Assembly: GCF_001650345.1 (NCBI RefSeq)
Contig: NZ_LVHF01000033.1
Coordinates: 930,001 to 994,000 of the forward strand
DNA from: Photobacterium jeanii
GTDB taxonomy: Bacteria > Pseudomonadota > Gammaproteobacteria > Enterobacterales > Vibrionaceae
Direction: 5' to 3'
DNA: 64,000 bases
Shown here: positions 52,276 through 61,463 of the stretch, piece after piece
How positions within the stretch are numbered: position 1 is the first letter of the stretch
Layout of the letters: every line of letters starts with the position of its first letter
The notes under the pieces: generated by a model
The model's database searches: none
What the model saw: only the letters and a program-made list of their open reading frames with translations
What the model was told of the DNA's origin: nothing
Translations under genes and position numbers: made by a program

Positions 52276-54552
52276 GTGAGTTCTGTCTCTACTAGAAACC
52301 AGTTTGAGTTATTGGCGCCAGGTGGCGATCTTGAGTCGATTAAAGCGGCGATTATCGCAGGTGCTGATGCTATCTATTGTGGTCTTGATAATTTTAACGC
52401 CCGTAATAGAGCGACCAATCTAACCTTTGATAACTTGAACGGCATCGTTCGGCTTGCTCACGAACATAATTGTAAGATCTTCCTTACGCTGAATATCATT
52501 ATTCTGGAAAGCGAAATTCCAGCTTTGGTTCGTTTGCTGAATAAATTAGTTAACACCAAGATCGACGGTGTGATCGTCCAAGATCTTGGTCTGTTTTATA
52601 TTCTCAAGCACCACTTTCCAACACTGGATGTTCATGCATCTACCCAGAATAATACCCACAACGAAGGTCAGATAGCTTTTCTGAGTAAGCTCACAGCTAG
52701 CCGCGTGAACTTATCACGTGAATTGAATATTCACGAAATCAAACACCTCGCCACAGTAGGACGCGATGAACACAATGTATTGATGGAAGTCTTTGTACAT
52801 GGTTCTTACTGTATTGGTTTTTCTGGCTTGTGTTACATTAGCTCAGTGAAAAACGGCAATTCAGGTAACCGTGGTCGTTGTAGTCAGCCTTGTCGTGATA
52901 AATATCAAACTACAAATGTGGGTAAAGATTACCCACTGAACCTGAAAGACAACTCTGCTTTTTCTGATATGGAAGCGCTGGCTGATGCTGGTGTGTACTC
53001 GCTGAAAGTTGAAGGCCGTATTAAGAAATCACACTATGTGTACACAGTGGTTGATCAATGGAATCAACAGATCCAACGTTACTGCGATAATCAAGCACAG
53101 TTAACCGATACCTCGTCACTTTATACGGTATTTAACCGTGACTTCTCAAATGCTTACTTGCAAGGCAATATCAATAAAAACATGTTTATTGATAACCCGC
53201 GAGACAATTCTGTTAAGCACTTTAGTGAGGTATATAGCTGTACTAGCGAAGATAAGCTACAAGAGGTTAAGCAGGAACTGTACGATAAAAAGACGACTAT
53301 TATCGAAACGGTTGACGACAAAATCCGTGATTTGAGCATTGAAAAGCTTCCACTTCATCTTAGCTTCCGAGGGCAAGTCGGTGAGCCGTTAGTTATTGAT
53401 ATTAAAGCAGGTAGCCGACGTCACACTGTCACTTCTAATGAGGTGTTAGTTTATACAGACACGTCTGCTATTGACCATGATGCGTTATTTACCGTCTTTA
53501 AAGCCGTCAGTGATTATGATCATGATGTAGCGACGATTGATGATAGTGACCTCGCTGACAATGTGTTCATGCCATTTAGTGTTTTAAAAGAATTACGTGA
53601 TCAACTTAATGAATGGTTCCGTGATGGGCGAGAGTGGATTGCGCCTATTGATACCCCTCAGCTTGAAAAAACACCACTGCAACAAGAAGCGGCGAAATTA
53701 TCGGTATTGATTGCGAACCCGAAAGATATCGAGGTGTGTAAAGCGCAAGGTGTTGAGATCCATTACCAGCTACCTGATTCTCTTCATACTGAACTGAAGA
53801 AACTCGACAAACTATTTACGGAGTACCGTGAATCTAGTGAAGAAGAGCTTGTACCTTGGTTCCCGGCTATTTTGATTGGTGAACATTTTGAAGCCGCAAA
53901 AGCTTTCTTGGCACAAGTGAAACCTAAGCGCATTGTTACCAACAATACAGGTGTCGCTTATGTAGCGTCGCAAATGGGTATTGAGTGGATCGCGGGTCCC
54001 TTGCTCAACATGACTAATTCATTTGGTCTGCACTGTATAAAAGAAGAATTTAACGCGGCAGGTGCCTTTGTTTCGAACGAAATCAACAAGAAACAGATTA
54101 AGCATATTGTTCGTCCGCAGTCGTTCGATCTTTATTACAGTATCTATCACCCAATTGTGATGCTAATGAGTCGTCAATGCCTATTCCATCAAACTGTTGG
54201 TTGTAAGATCAAAGCATTTGATGCGAAGTGTTTGAAAGGTTGTAAGAAATCGACATCCATTCTAACCATGCGTGATGCGGCGTTCATTATTGATAAGCAA
54301 AAGGGCGATCACAACGCGCTGTACAGTCAAAATAACTTCTTAAACACAGCTATTATTGATGACTTAGCAGGTAAATTCAGCCATTACTTCATTGATTTAC
54401 GAGACATCGAAACGCAAACTCACGTCGCGATTGATAAGGCAGGTTTGCTGGCTATTTTCAGTGATTTAGTTGCAGGCAAGGAAGAGGCGAAGCAACAATT
54501 ACGTGACGCCGTCACATTAACCAGTGATGCACAATATCACAAGGGTTTGTAA
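52276..54552 (+). CDS. Peptidase U32 family protein (RlhA/TrhP relative)
   Basis: A 758-residue U32-family protein. The N-terminal barrel (LLAPGGDLESIKAAIIAGADAIYCGL, VHASTQNN, VHGSYCIGFSGLCYIS, NRGRCSQPCR) has the family cysteines for an iron-sulfur site. The C-terminal third has more cysteines (QTVGCKIKAFDAKCLKGC). Characterised U32 proteins hydroxylate RNA bases (RlhA on 23S rRNA, TrhP on tRNA) and are not true peptidases. It is longer than RlhA (~650) and may be a separate subgroup. GTG start with AAGGAG. Confidence 0.85.
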   Translation: MSSVSTRNQFELLAPGGDLESIKAAIIAGADAIYCGLDNFNARNRATNLTFDNLNGIVRLAHEHNCKIFLTLNIIILESEIPALVRLLNKLVNTKIDGVIVQDLGLFYILKHHFPTLDVHASTQNNTHNEGQIAFLSKLTASRVNLSRELNIHEIKHLATVGRDEHNVLMEVFVHGSYCIGFSGLCYISSVKNGNSGNRGRCSQPCRDKYQTTNVGKDYPLNLKDNSAFSDMEALADAGVYSLKVEGRIKKSHYVYTVVDQWNQQIQRYCDNQAQLTDTSSLYTVFNRDFSNAYLQGNINKNMFIDNPRDNSVKHFSEVYSCTSEDKLQEVKQELYDKKTTIIETVDDKIRDLSIEKLPLHLSFRGQVGEPLVIDIKAGSRRHTVTSNEVLVYTDTSAIDHDALFTVFKAVSDYDHDVATIDDSDLADNVFMPFSVLKELRDQLNEWFRDGREWIAPIDTPQLEKTPLQQEAAKLSVLIANPKDIEVCKAQGVEIHYQLPDSLHTELKKLDKLFTEYRESSEEELVPWFPAILIGEHFEAAKAFLAQVKPKRIVTNNTGVAYVASQMGIEWIAGPLLNMTNSFGLHCIKEEFNAAGAFVSNEINKKQIKHIVRPQSFDLYYSIYHPIVMLMSRQCLFHQTVGCKIKAFDAKCLKGCKKSTSILTMRDAAFIIDKQKGDHNALYSQNNFLNTAIIDDLAGKFSHYFIDLRDIETQTHVAIDKAGLLAIFSDLVAGKEEAKQQLRDAVTLTSDAQYHKGL

Positions 54553-54600
54553 TTTGTTTCGGCTTGATTACTTCATAAAATCAGCAAGATAACGATAAAC

Positions 54601-54627
54601 AAAAGGGCATCAGTTGATGCCCTTTTT
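54601..54627. terminator. Bidirectional terminator
   Basis: AAAGGGCATCA pairs with TGATGCCCTTT around a 2-base gap, running into TTTTT on plus and TTTTG on minus. It lies between convergent genes. Confidence 0.9.
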
Positions 54628-54651
54628 GCTATTCATTCGTGCATTATGCGA

Positions 54652-54984
54652 TTAAGCGCAACACTTCTTGAATTTTTTACCGCTACCGCAAGAACATGGA
54701 TCGTTACGGTTTGGTGTTTTTTCAAAAGTCGTGGTTTTTGGCTTGTTGATCAGGCCTTCAAGCTCAGTAATGTTTTCGGCTAGGTCGGCATTAATCGTGA
54801 TATCAGCAAAGAAGCCATGTTCTGCAACAAGCGCTTTGATTTCTTCTTCACGATCTTGTGACTGTACAGACAATGTTAGAGGCAGTTCTTCTGTACCTAG
54901 TTTTTTGCTGCGTTTGGTGTTGTAACCATAGCTTTCGTGTTTAGGCTTTTTCTCGATGCGCCCTTTATAGAAGAATTTAGACAT
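54652..54984 (-). CDS. PBPRA1643-family SWIM/SEC-C metal-binding protein
   Basis: A 110-residue protein. The N-terminus SKFFYKGRIEKKPKHESYGY and a C-terminal SEC-C zinc motif (NDPCSCGSGKKFKKCC) identify the family named after a Photobacterium profundum gene. The SEC-C motif binds zinc and often mediates protein contacts, as in SecA. I use the ATG at 54984, preceded by AGGTGA; a GTG three codons earlier is in frame. Precise role unknown. Confidence 0.9.
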   Translation of the reverse strand: MSKFFYKGRIEKKPKHESYGYNTKRSKKLGTEELPLTLSVQSQDREEEIKALVAEHGFFADITINADLAENITELEGLINKPKTTTFEKTPNRNDPCSCGSGKKFKKCCA

Positions 54985-55152
54985 TGCCGTCACCTGTAAA
55001 TTTAAAACTAAGCTGGGCGTTATACAGCAAAATGCAGGTACAAAAAAGGGTTTTGTTTAATAAGCGTAGGGGATTAGCAAAGAGCAGCGAGCGAATGATG
55101 TCAGGAATTTGAGGGAAACAGTATCAGTAGCCGAGATGAAATCAGCCGTGAA

Positions 55153-55476
55153 TTACTTTTTTACCCATTTACCTGATGCGTTTTGGTAGTAATTACCTGA
55201 GCGTGTTTTTTGGATCGCTTTTTTATAAGCAAGATGACCAACTTCAGCAACACTCAAGCCATGGGAAACTGAGATGCGTTTGTAGCTGGCTTCACGTTGA
55301 GTATTAACGTCAGCAACCAGTTTACGAACTTCACTTGAAGGGGAGGAAGCAAGAGGCGCAATAAATCCGCTATTGGTTTCACCCACCAGCCCTTGGTTTT
55401 TAGCATTTTGAAGATCCAGCGCGAATGCTTGTGCGGATATCAGAAATGCGAATATGAGAAATACGTATTTTTTCAT
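55153..55476 (-). CDS. ydbL: YdbL (DUF1318) periplasmic protein
   Basis: A 107-residue exported protein (signal peptide YVFLIFAFLISAQAFA, then LDLQNAKNQGLVGETNSGFIA and a terminal YYQNASGKWVKK). Third gene of the ydbH-ynbE-ydbL operon; in E. coli YdbL acts as a chaperone for YnbE in building the YdbH-YnbE lipid bridge. GGGAG precedes the ATG, 18 bases after ynbE. Confidence 0.92.
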   Translation of the reverse strand: MKKYVFLIFAFLISAQAFALDLQNAKNQGLVGETNSGFIAPLASSPSSEVRKLVADVNTQREASYKRISVSHGLSVAEVGHLAYKKAIQKTRSGNYYQNASGKWVKK

Positions 55477-55494
55477 GGCAATCTCCCTGCCTGA

Positions 55495-55713
55495 TTAGAA
55501 TACATCGTCATCGCTGAATAAGTCATCTATTTCCTTATCGACTTTGATCCTAATCTCATGTTCGATTTTGACATTCAGGTTAACTTCTATTGGTTTGTCT
55601 GAGGCTGCGACTTGTACCGTAGGGGTACAACCAGTTAAGCCAAGGGTTGATGTCACGAAAACCAACGCGAGGAGAGTGAGAGTTAACGAAAATTTAAGTT
55701 GTACTATATCCAT
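55495..55713 (-). CDS. ynbE: YnbE outer-membrane lipoprotein
   Basis: A 72-residue lipoprotein (lipobox LGLTGCTP) with the conserved VQVAASDKPIEVNLNVKIEHE strand and KEIDDLF tail. In E. coli YnbE polymerises with the C-terminus of YdbH to complete an intermembrane phospholipid bridge. It lies between ydbH and ydbL. Confidence 0.92.
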   Translation of the reverse strand: MDIVQLKFSLTLTLLALVFVTSTLGLTGCTPTVQVAASDKPIEVNLNVKIEHEIRIKVDKEIDDLFSDDDVF

Positions 55714-55752
55714 TGGAAACGACCTTTAACAACAATTAGCGCATAAAATGTT

Positions 55753-58700
55753 CTACTCATTCAAACCAAGCTGCTTTAAGAACAGACCTTCCAATTGCGA
55801 CGAGTTTATCGCGTTTATAGTTTTGATTAACGCTGGAATGTCATCTTGCACGTTTAGATTTAAGTGCACCGGTCTTCCTTTTTGAAAACTCGGATTGAAG
55901 CCTTTAAATCGAGAACTTGCATTAAGTTGTCCTTCTTTAGAATAGTCTAGATCAACCGCTAGCGAGTGATAGTTATAATTTTTGAGAATTTTGCCTACGA
56001 CCAATACGCTATTTTGTCCAGCCGCTTCTACATTCTGATCTATGGTCGATCCTTCTAAATACCGTAAGATCCCGCCTGGATAGCGTGAATGTAAATGACC
56101 CGATTTTATAATCGCAGATCCATCTTCGATCCCGAGTGGGATCACGCCATCTAAAATTCCCGTCAATTCGATATCCTCTTGATCCAGCATATTGATCAAC
56201 AAAGCAAGATTGAGACCATGTACGCGAATATCATGGGGCGGCACGTTGACGAGGTTATTGGTTTTTAGACCGTGAAGGCTGATTTTCCCACCGAGTACAT
56301 TGGCGCTGGCGCGGTGAAGTTGATAGTGGTTGCGGGCGGTATCAAATTCTAAACTGGCTGCGATGTTTTCAAATAACGCGCCTGCGTGGAATAAGCCTGC
56401 TTGAATACTAATGGGATAGCGTGATTTTAACCCTTGAGGCGTCAAAGAGGTGGTTATTGAGGTATTGAGGTTACCAAAGCGAAAGCCATAGGCATCACCG
56501 CTAAGCTGGTGGGTAAAAATACCTAGGTTCCCAATAATTTGGTTTGGATTGATAGTGAACTGACCATCATAGCTGATACTGCCATGGGTGAAGTCATAAT
56601 CTAAAGGCAGCTGTGGAAGGTAATATTTCTTTAGTGTTTTTAGTCGGTTAAACGCAATGGTGTGACGCTGTAACTTAAGTTTGGTGGTTTGTGATGGCTG
56701 GTGGTGGTGAATGGCGACCTTAGCCAGAGGTGCTGATTTCCAGTTCTTTAATTCGGACTCAAGCTGCCAGCGAGCTAGGGTACCTTTAAAATGGTTATGG
56801 GATGAAAAGCGTGGAAAGCGTTGGTCGTTTTGCTTGAAATGGGTAATAAATTCGAACCTGCTATCAAACGTTGGCAGATGGCTTTTTGTTTCGCTGTCTG
56901 TCGGGTTAGGTATTCGCATTTGTAGCGAATTGAGCTTGAGTTCGGTTTTACTCTCATATTGCTGTACAGGCAGTAGATGACGTTTAGTGTTATGACTCTG
57001 TACTACCGGTTGCCCAAATTCATCTTTAACCACCTGTTGCGCTTTAATGACGGCACTTAGGGTGTCAGAACTCGATCCCGTTATTAGGCTCACAGCTGCT
57101 TGTTCTGAGCGTTTATCAAGCGTGATTGATGCAATTTGCGATTCAATTTGCTCAGCAGAGAGCGAGTTAAATGTTTTGGCATGTAATTGAGGTTCAATCT
57201 TAATGTTGTCACTTGTGATAGTGGTGTTCGTTAAAGCAAGCTGATAGCTATCCGTTGTCCAGTCAAAGGCAAGCTGACTTTGTGCCTTTACTCTTGAAGC
57301 TATGGCTATGCTTTCGAGTGCCAATTGGTTAATGGACAGGGCATAGTTACCCTTTAAGTGACATTGTAACTTAGGGTGTTTGCAAGATAACTTATTGATA
57401 TTAAAGTTTAGCTTGTCGTTATGCACACTTCTTAGTTTTAGGGATTCTTGTTTGTCTGTCATTCGAATCGAGACACGCTCATTTTTGTAATGAGCAGCAA
57501 GATCTAACTCGCCATCGGATGTAAGGTGAATGACTTCGATTGGCGCATCTTGTGCAAAATGTTTACCCGGCAATGAAAAACGATTAAGCCTAACGGTGAG
57601 TTCTGGCGGTAGAGTAATTGCGAGTTTGTAATAGGCGTCGATCAGCTTTCTATCGACGACTTGGTTGTATTTTGTATTCTCGACTCGATTGGCCGTGACT
57701 CTAAATGGCGCATTGAGCTCTGCTGTTGGGAGGTGTTCTAGTGCAAATCGCTCCATTAAGTCTTTAGTATTCTTAAAATTAGCTTCGCAGTGCAGTGTTT
57801 TAGGTAGAGGGTCATCAAACTCAATATTGGCATCACAGTTGAGGGTGTTGCCTTTGGGGCCTTTTACTTTTCCGCTGAAATCTGCGGTATTAGCAGTTTG
57901 GTGAATCAACAGCATATCGAGATCGTAAGGGTTGGGCGCTAAAACCTGCCCATTCAATTTAAACTGTGCGTGTCTTTGTTTGGTTTCACTTCGTTTTAGT
58001 GGTGTTTTCAGTACGACTTTGGCATTAATGATCAGGTCACCATAGGTAAGCTTATTCACTTTCAGAGTGTTAAAAGGCAAGGTTGCAAGGTTTGCGATAG
58101 TTTCGCCTAAGTGCAGTCCTCGCTGCTCATTAGCAGGACGTTGAATGAAAGTCGGCAGTTCTGCTGGCCGGCCTAATGTCATTGATTTTGCATGCAGCTT
58201 GATAGATTTCGTGGGCTGGTAAATATCCATTTCAAACTGGACATCTTCGGCATGCTGTTTTGTTATTGGCGGTAGGCTTTGCCACTCAGGGGTAAGTCTT
58301 TCTACGCTAATGTGTAGCGGGTTCGTATCTTGCTGCCAAGCGATAGAGAAGTTACCTTTATTTAGCGTGACAGGGTAACGTGGCGAAGGTAAGCGGTTGT
58401 CATTTAGAGCTTTTTGCTGGGGTCTTTGTTTACCATGATTGTCACTTTTAGCATTTGCCGCAGCTGTAATGACTTGATCTTGAACACCAAGCTTAGGAAC
58501 GAATAGATTGATTCTTCCACGCTCAACGGTACCTGTGATAGTTACGTAGGGCTTTGTGGCAATCACGAGATTTATTTGCTGTAACTCTTGAGTTATTGGC
58601 TTATGAGCGATTGGTTTATTCGTTATTGATTTAGGCGTATGTTTCTTTGCCGAAAAACTTTGCTGGATTGGTTCATCGTTAATATCGACTGTATTTGGAT

Positions 58701-59250
58701 CGATTAAATGGGCGCGAATACTCTCGGTATGGGCACTAAATACATACGGGTTACCTAAATCGGCAAAGTTTATGGCTGGCTGGTTTAGCTCAAAATACGG
58801 AAAGTCCAAGCCTATATCTTTTAATACCTGCTGCGCTTCAAGTGGCAGGGCGACTTCTGCGTGTTGTGCCTGAATACGCCATGACTCTGAAGAGATAGCA
58901 CTTTGTTCGTTAAAGTATTTATTAATGCTAAGTTGATGGGTGTTGATCTGGGTACCAGCTATAGACACGGACAGGCGATCTATTTTGATCTGCGGATAGA
59001 TCTTAATACCCGAAATCGCATTAATGATGATCCCTTTGCTAGCAAGCCAGAGTGGCACAATGATCACCGCAGCAATTAATGTGATCATCAAAAGGTAGAA
59101 GCTATACCTGAGCCAAGGTATACGAGAGCGCTTGTTGGCAGTTGCTAATTTTGATGGCGTATCGTATCCCTGATCACTCTGACTGAGATCAGCGGTGTTT
59201 TGTGGCGCTCTACTTGATGTAGATGTTGACGAAGGCGGGTGCTTGTCCAC
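55753..59250 (-). CDS. ydbH: YdbH AsmA-like intermembrane lipid transporter
   Basis: A 1165-residue protein: a cytoplasmic polar N-terminus, one membrane helix (residues ~47-69, YSFYLLMITLIAAVIIVPLWL) and a very long periplasmic beta-rich region of the AsmA-like superfamily, with the DUF3971-type C-terminus (LLINMLDQEDIELTGILDGVIP). With TamB and YhdP it moves phospholipids to the outer membrane. It is longer than the E. coli protein (~880) owing to insertions in the middle. GTG start with GAGAG upstream. Operon with ynbE and ydbL. Confidence 0.92.
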   Translation of the reverse strand: MDKHPPSSTSTSSRAPQNTADLSQSDQGYDTPSKLATANKRSRIPWLRYSFYLLMITLIAAVIIVPLWLASKGIIINAISGIKIYPQIKIDRLSVSIAGTQINTHQLSINKYFNEQSAISSESWRIQAQHAEVALPLEAQQVLKDIGLDFPYFELNQPAINFADLGNPYVFSAHTESIRAHLIDPNTVDINDEPIQQSFSAKKHTPKSITNKPIAHKPITQELQQINLVIATKPYVTITGTVERGRINLFVPKLGVQDQVITAAANAKSDNHGKQRPQQKALNDNRLPSPRYPVTLNKGNFSIAWQQDTNPLHISVERLTPEWQSLPPITKQHAEDVQFEMDIYQPTKSIKLHAKSMTLGRPAELPTFIQRPANEQRGLHLGETIANLATLPFNTLKVNKLTYGDLIINAKVVLKTPLKRSETKQRHAQFKLNGQVLAPNPYDLDMLLIHQTANTADFSGKVKGPKGNTLNCDANIEFDDPLPKTLHCEANFKNTKDLMERFALEHLPTAELNAPFRVTANRVENTKYNQVVDRKLIDAYYKLAITLPPELTVRLNRFSLPGKHFAQDAPIEVIHLTSDGELDLAAHYKNERVSIRMTDKQESLKLRSVHNDKLNFNINKLSCKHPKLQCHLKGNYALSINQLALESIAIASRVKAQSQLAFDWTTDSYQLALTNTTITSDNIKIEPQLHAKTFNSLSAEQIESQIASITLDKRSEQAAVSLITGSSSDTLSAVIKAQQVVKDEFGQPVVQSHNTKRHLLPVQQYESKTELKLNSLQMRIPNPTDSETKSHLPTFDSRFEFITHFKQNDQRFPRFSSHNHFKGTLARWQLESELKNWKSAPLAKVAIHHHQPSQTTKLKLQRHTIAFNRLKTLKKYYLPQLPLDYDFTHGSISYDGQFTINPNQIIGNLGIFTHQLSGDAYGFRFGNLNTSITTSLTPQGLKSRYPISIQAGLFHAGALFENIAASLEFDTARNHYQLHRASANVLGGKISLHGLKTNNLVNVPPHDIRVHGLNLALLINMLDQEDIELTGILDGVIPLGIEDGSAIIKSGHLHSRYPGGILRYLEGSTIDQNVEAAGQNSVLVVGKILKNYNYHSLAVDLDYSKEGQLNASSRFKGFNPSFQKGRPVHLNLNVQDDIPALIKTINAINSSQLEGLFLKQLGLNE

Positions 59251-59642
59251 TTTACTCTCAGAATTACATGCCTGATATAAGCATATACCTTGAGTTAACC
59301 AAAAGGAGTAAAGCTTAAGCTAATGAGTTTGATACTGTTTCTTTTATCTCAGCTTTAAGACAGGCCGAAACTGGCTTGCTAATGAGGCTTGTGTAAATAA
59401 ATTTAGGTTAGTTGAGGCGTGGGGGCTCTGAAGAGCGTTTGAATGTAAATTTCGCGAGGAGAATTGGTGAGAGAACAAAAAAAGTTCTCACCGCCGGCGG
59501 TTAGACAGGAAATGCCATTGGTGAGAGATTCCATGTTGGTTACGTTACAAAGTAACTTATTATTAGAATTCAGTAAGCAGTAGCCAAAAGAGCTACTAAA
59601 GTGCGTATAAGGGTTAAAAATGTGATTGAAACTGACTTGTGT
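59251..59642. other. Intergenic region with repeats and a GC palindrome
   Basis: A 392-base gap upstream of ydbH. It contains a hairpin (ggtgagagaac, seven A, gttctcacc; 59466-59492), an adjoining perfect 12-bp palindrome accgccggcggt (59490-59501), and a second copy of TTGGTGAGAGA at 59518 (first at 59464). No ORF. Confidence 0.55.
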
Positions 59643-59978
59643 TTAGCCAGCGAGCATAGGTTCGCAAAGAACTTTGTTTAAAGCTTCTTTGTTTAAAACT
59701 TGTGGCTTCGCCAAATCTATATTCACGTGTTTAAGCGCTTCAGCGATCGCAGCTTCAGCCTCTAAATCATCATGTCTTTCAATAGCGTTTAGTGCATTTG
59801 TTAACGATTGCTCGATCATATCGAGATGATGTTGTGCACCCGCTAATTGACGTTGCTGTAACTCAATATTGTTTGAGTCGTGATACTGTGCAGGATTTGC
59901 ATTTGAATCATCGATAAGCTCTACAGAGTGTTTAGCTTGCTCAATGATTTGAGTGAGATCTTTAGGAAACGACTTCAT
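59643..59978 (-). CDS. Hypothetical helical protein, 111 aa
   Basis: A soluble, mostly helical protein rich in Ala, Glu, Gln and Asn (LQQRQLAGAQHHLDMIEQSLTNAL, IERHDDLEAEAAIAEALKH). AGGA precedes the ATG. The alternating hydrophobic pattern suggests a helical bundle or coiled coil. No family recognised; it is divergent from a LysR gene across 468 bases. Confidence 0.68.
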   Translation of the reverse strand: MKSFPKDLTQIIEQAKHSVELIDDSNANPAQYHDSNNIELQQRQLAGAQHHLDMIEQSLTNALNAIERHDDLEAEAAIAEALKHVNIDLAKPQVLNKEALNKVLCEPMLAG

Positions 59979-60446
59979 ACAACATCCTTTTGTATCTTCG
60001 CGGCTGAAACAACTCTTAAGGTAAAACGTGAGAGTAAAAGCTCAAGTTAAACGTTAGTGTTGTTCTAAATTCTACGCAATTTCTATGCGTTCTGATTTAC
60101 CTTACCGATTGGCCTAGGTAATTGATGTGATTACTCTATCTGATATTCATCATACAAAATTTAACTTAGATCAAATAATTCCATATTCCCTTTGAATGAA
60201 TATTTAATCAATATTATGCGCAGTGTTGTACTTAACGTTACAGTTCTAACTTATTCACAATTACACATTAAGCATTTTACTGCTACTGATTAATGAATTA
60301 TTCATCAATAGTGACTGAAAAAGCAGGAGGGTTAAAAAATTCTCGGGGATATACAAAATAAAATGCGTAAATAGGCACTTAAGAGGATAGCGTTCGCCTG
60401 TAATCAGGTTATGATAGGTTTAACAATATGTTAGCTAGGAGCGTGT
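59979..60446. other. Long AT-rich divergent intergenic region
   Basis: A 468-base gap between the helical protein and a LysR gene. It is very AT-rich from 60120 to 60340 and contains an imperfect palindrome near 60290 (ATTAATGAAT/ATTCATCAAT). Two promoters must be here, but I cannot place them. No ORF. Confidence 0.5.
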
Positions 60447-61337
60447 GTGAACAAGTTATTATCGTTTGAAGCATTAATGGTATTAGATGCCATAGATCGA
60501 CGCGGAAGTTTTGCTGCTGCTTCTGAAGAACTTGGACGAGCACCGTCTTCGTTGAGTTATCAAGTACAGAAACTTGAGCAAGATCTCGATTTGGTTATTT
60601 TCGATCGCTCGGGTCACAGGGCGGCATTTACTAAAGCGGGCAAGTTACTGCTAGAGCGTGGTCGCCAAATTTTATCTGCTGCAGATGAAATGGTCGCTGA
60701 TGCTAGTGCGTTAGCGCATGGTTGGGAGTTAGACCTTACTATTGCTTATGATGGTTTGATCCCTTTGCTTGATATGTTGCCGCTGGTGGATGGGTTATAT
60801 GAGAAAAGTAAAACCCGACTGCGTTTTCAAGAAGAAATCTTAGCAGGCTGTTGGGAGGCTTTAGCACAAGATAGAGCTGATTTGGTTGTCGCGCCAGCGC
60901 CCGTTGTGGCACCGCCTGAAGTTAAAATTGAACCACTTGGAAAGTTGACGGCGCTTTGGGTCGCGCACCCTGAACACCCGATTTTGAGACATGATAATCC
61001 GCTCGATCCGAAAGTGCGCCAGCAGTATCGTGGTATAGCTGTGGCGGATACGGCCAGAAACACGCCACCCATCACTTACAATATTTTAGATGATCAGCCA
61101 TTGCTTACAGTGAGTTCAATGAACGATAAGCTGGTGGCATTAAAAGCCGGAATAGGGATAGGTACGATTTCACTGCCGTTTGCACAACAAGCATTAGATA
61201 AAGGGGAACTGGTTGCGATTAAAGGTGAACCTGCCCATGAACTAGATATCGTCCTAGCTTGGAACCGCAATACAATGGGTAAAGCGAAAACCTGGTGTAT
61301 TCAGCAACTGAAGAAACAGTGGAATCATACTCGCTAA
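60447..61337 (+). CDS. LysR-family transcriptional regulator
   Basis: A 296-residue LysR regulator: N-terminal HTH (LLSFEALMVLDAIDRRGSFAAASEELGRAPSSLSYQVQKLEQDL) and a LysR substrate domain. The PSSLSYQVQKLE recognition helix is of the DsdC/AbgR-like group often labelled YhaJ/AllS-like. GTG start with AGGAG. It is convergent with patZ. Target unknown. Confidence 0.87.
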   Translation: MNKLLSFEALMVLDAIDRRGSFAAASEELGRAPSSLSYQVQKLEQDLDLVIFDRSGHRAAFTKAGKLLLERGRQILSAADEMVADASALAHGWELDLTIAYDGLIPLLDMLPLVDGLYEKSKTRLRFQEEILAGCWEALAQDRADLVVAPAPVVAPPEVKIEPLGKLTALWVAHPEHPILRHDNPLDPKVRQQYRGIAVADTARNTPPITYNILDDQPLLTVSSMNDKLVALKAGIGIGTISLPFAQQALDKGELVAIKGEPAHELDIVLAWNRNTMGKAKTWCIQQLKKQWNHTR

Positions 61338-61463
61338 CGCAGTAACTCGTTACATTTCCCCATTATTCGCCATATGCGTTTTTAGTAACAGAATCAGCGA
61401 AGGCAAGCATGAGCTTGTCTTCATTGTTTGTGCGTCGAGCGTTAGAGGGTAACGTGTCAGTGA

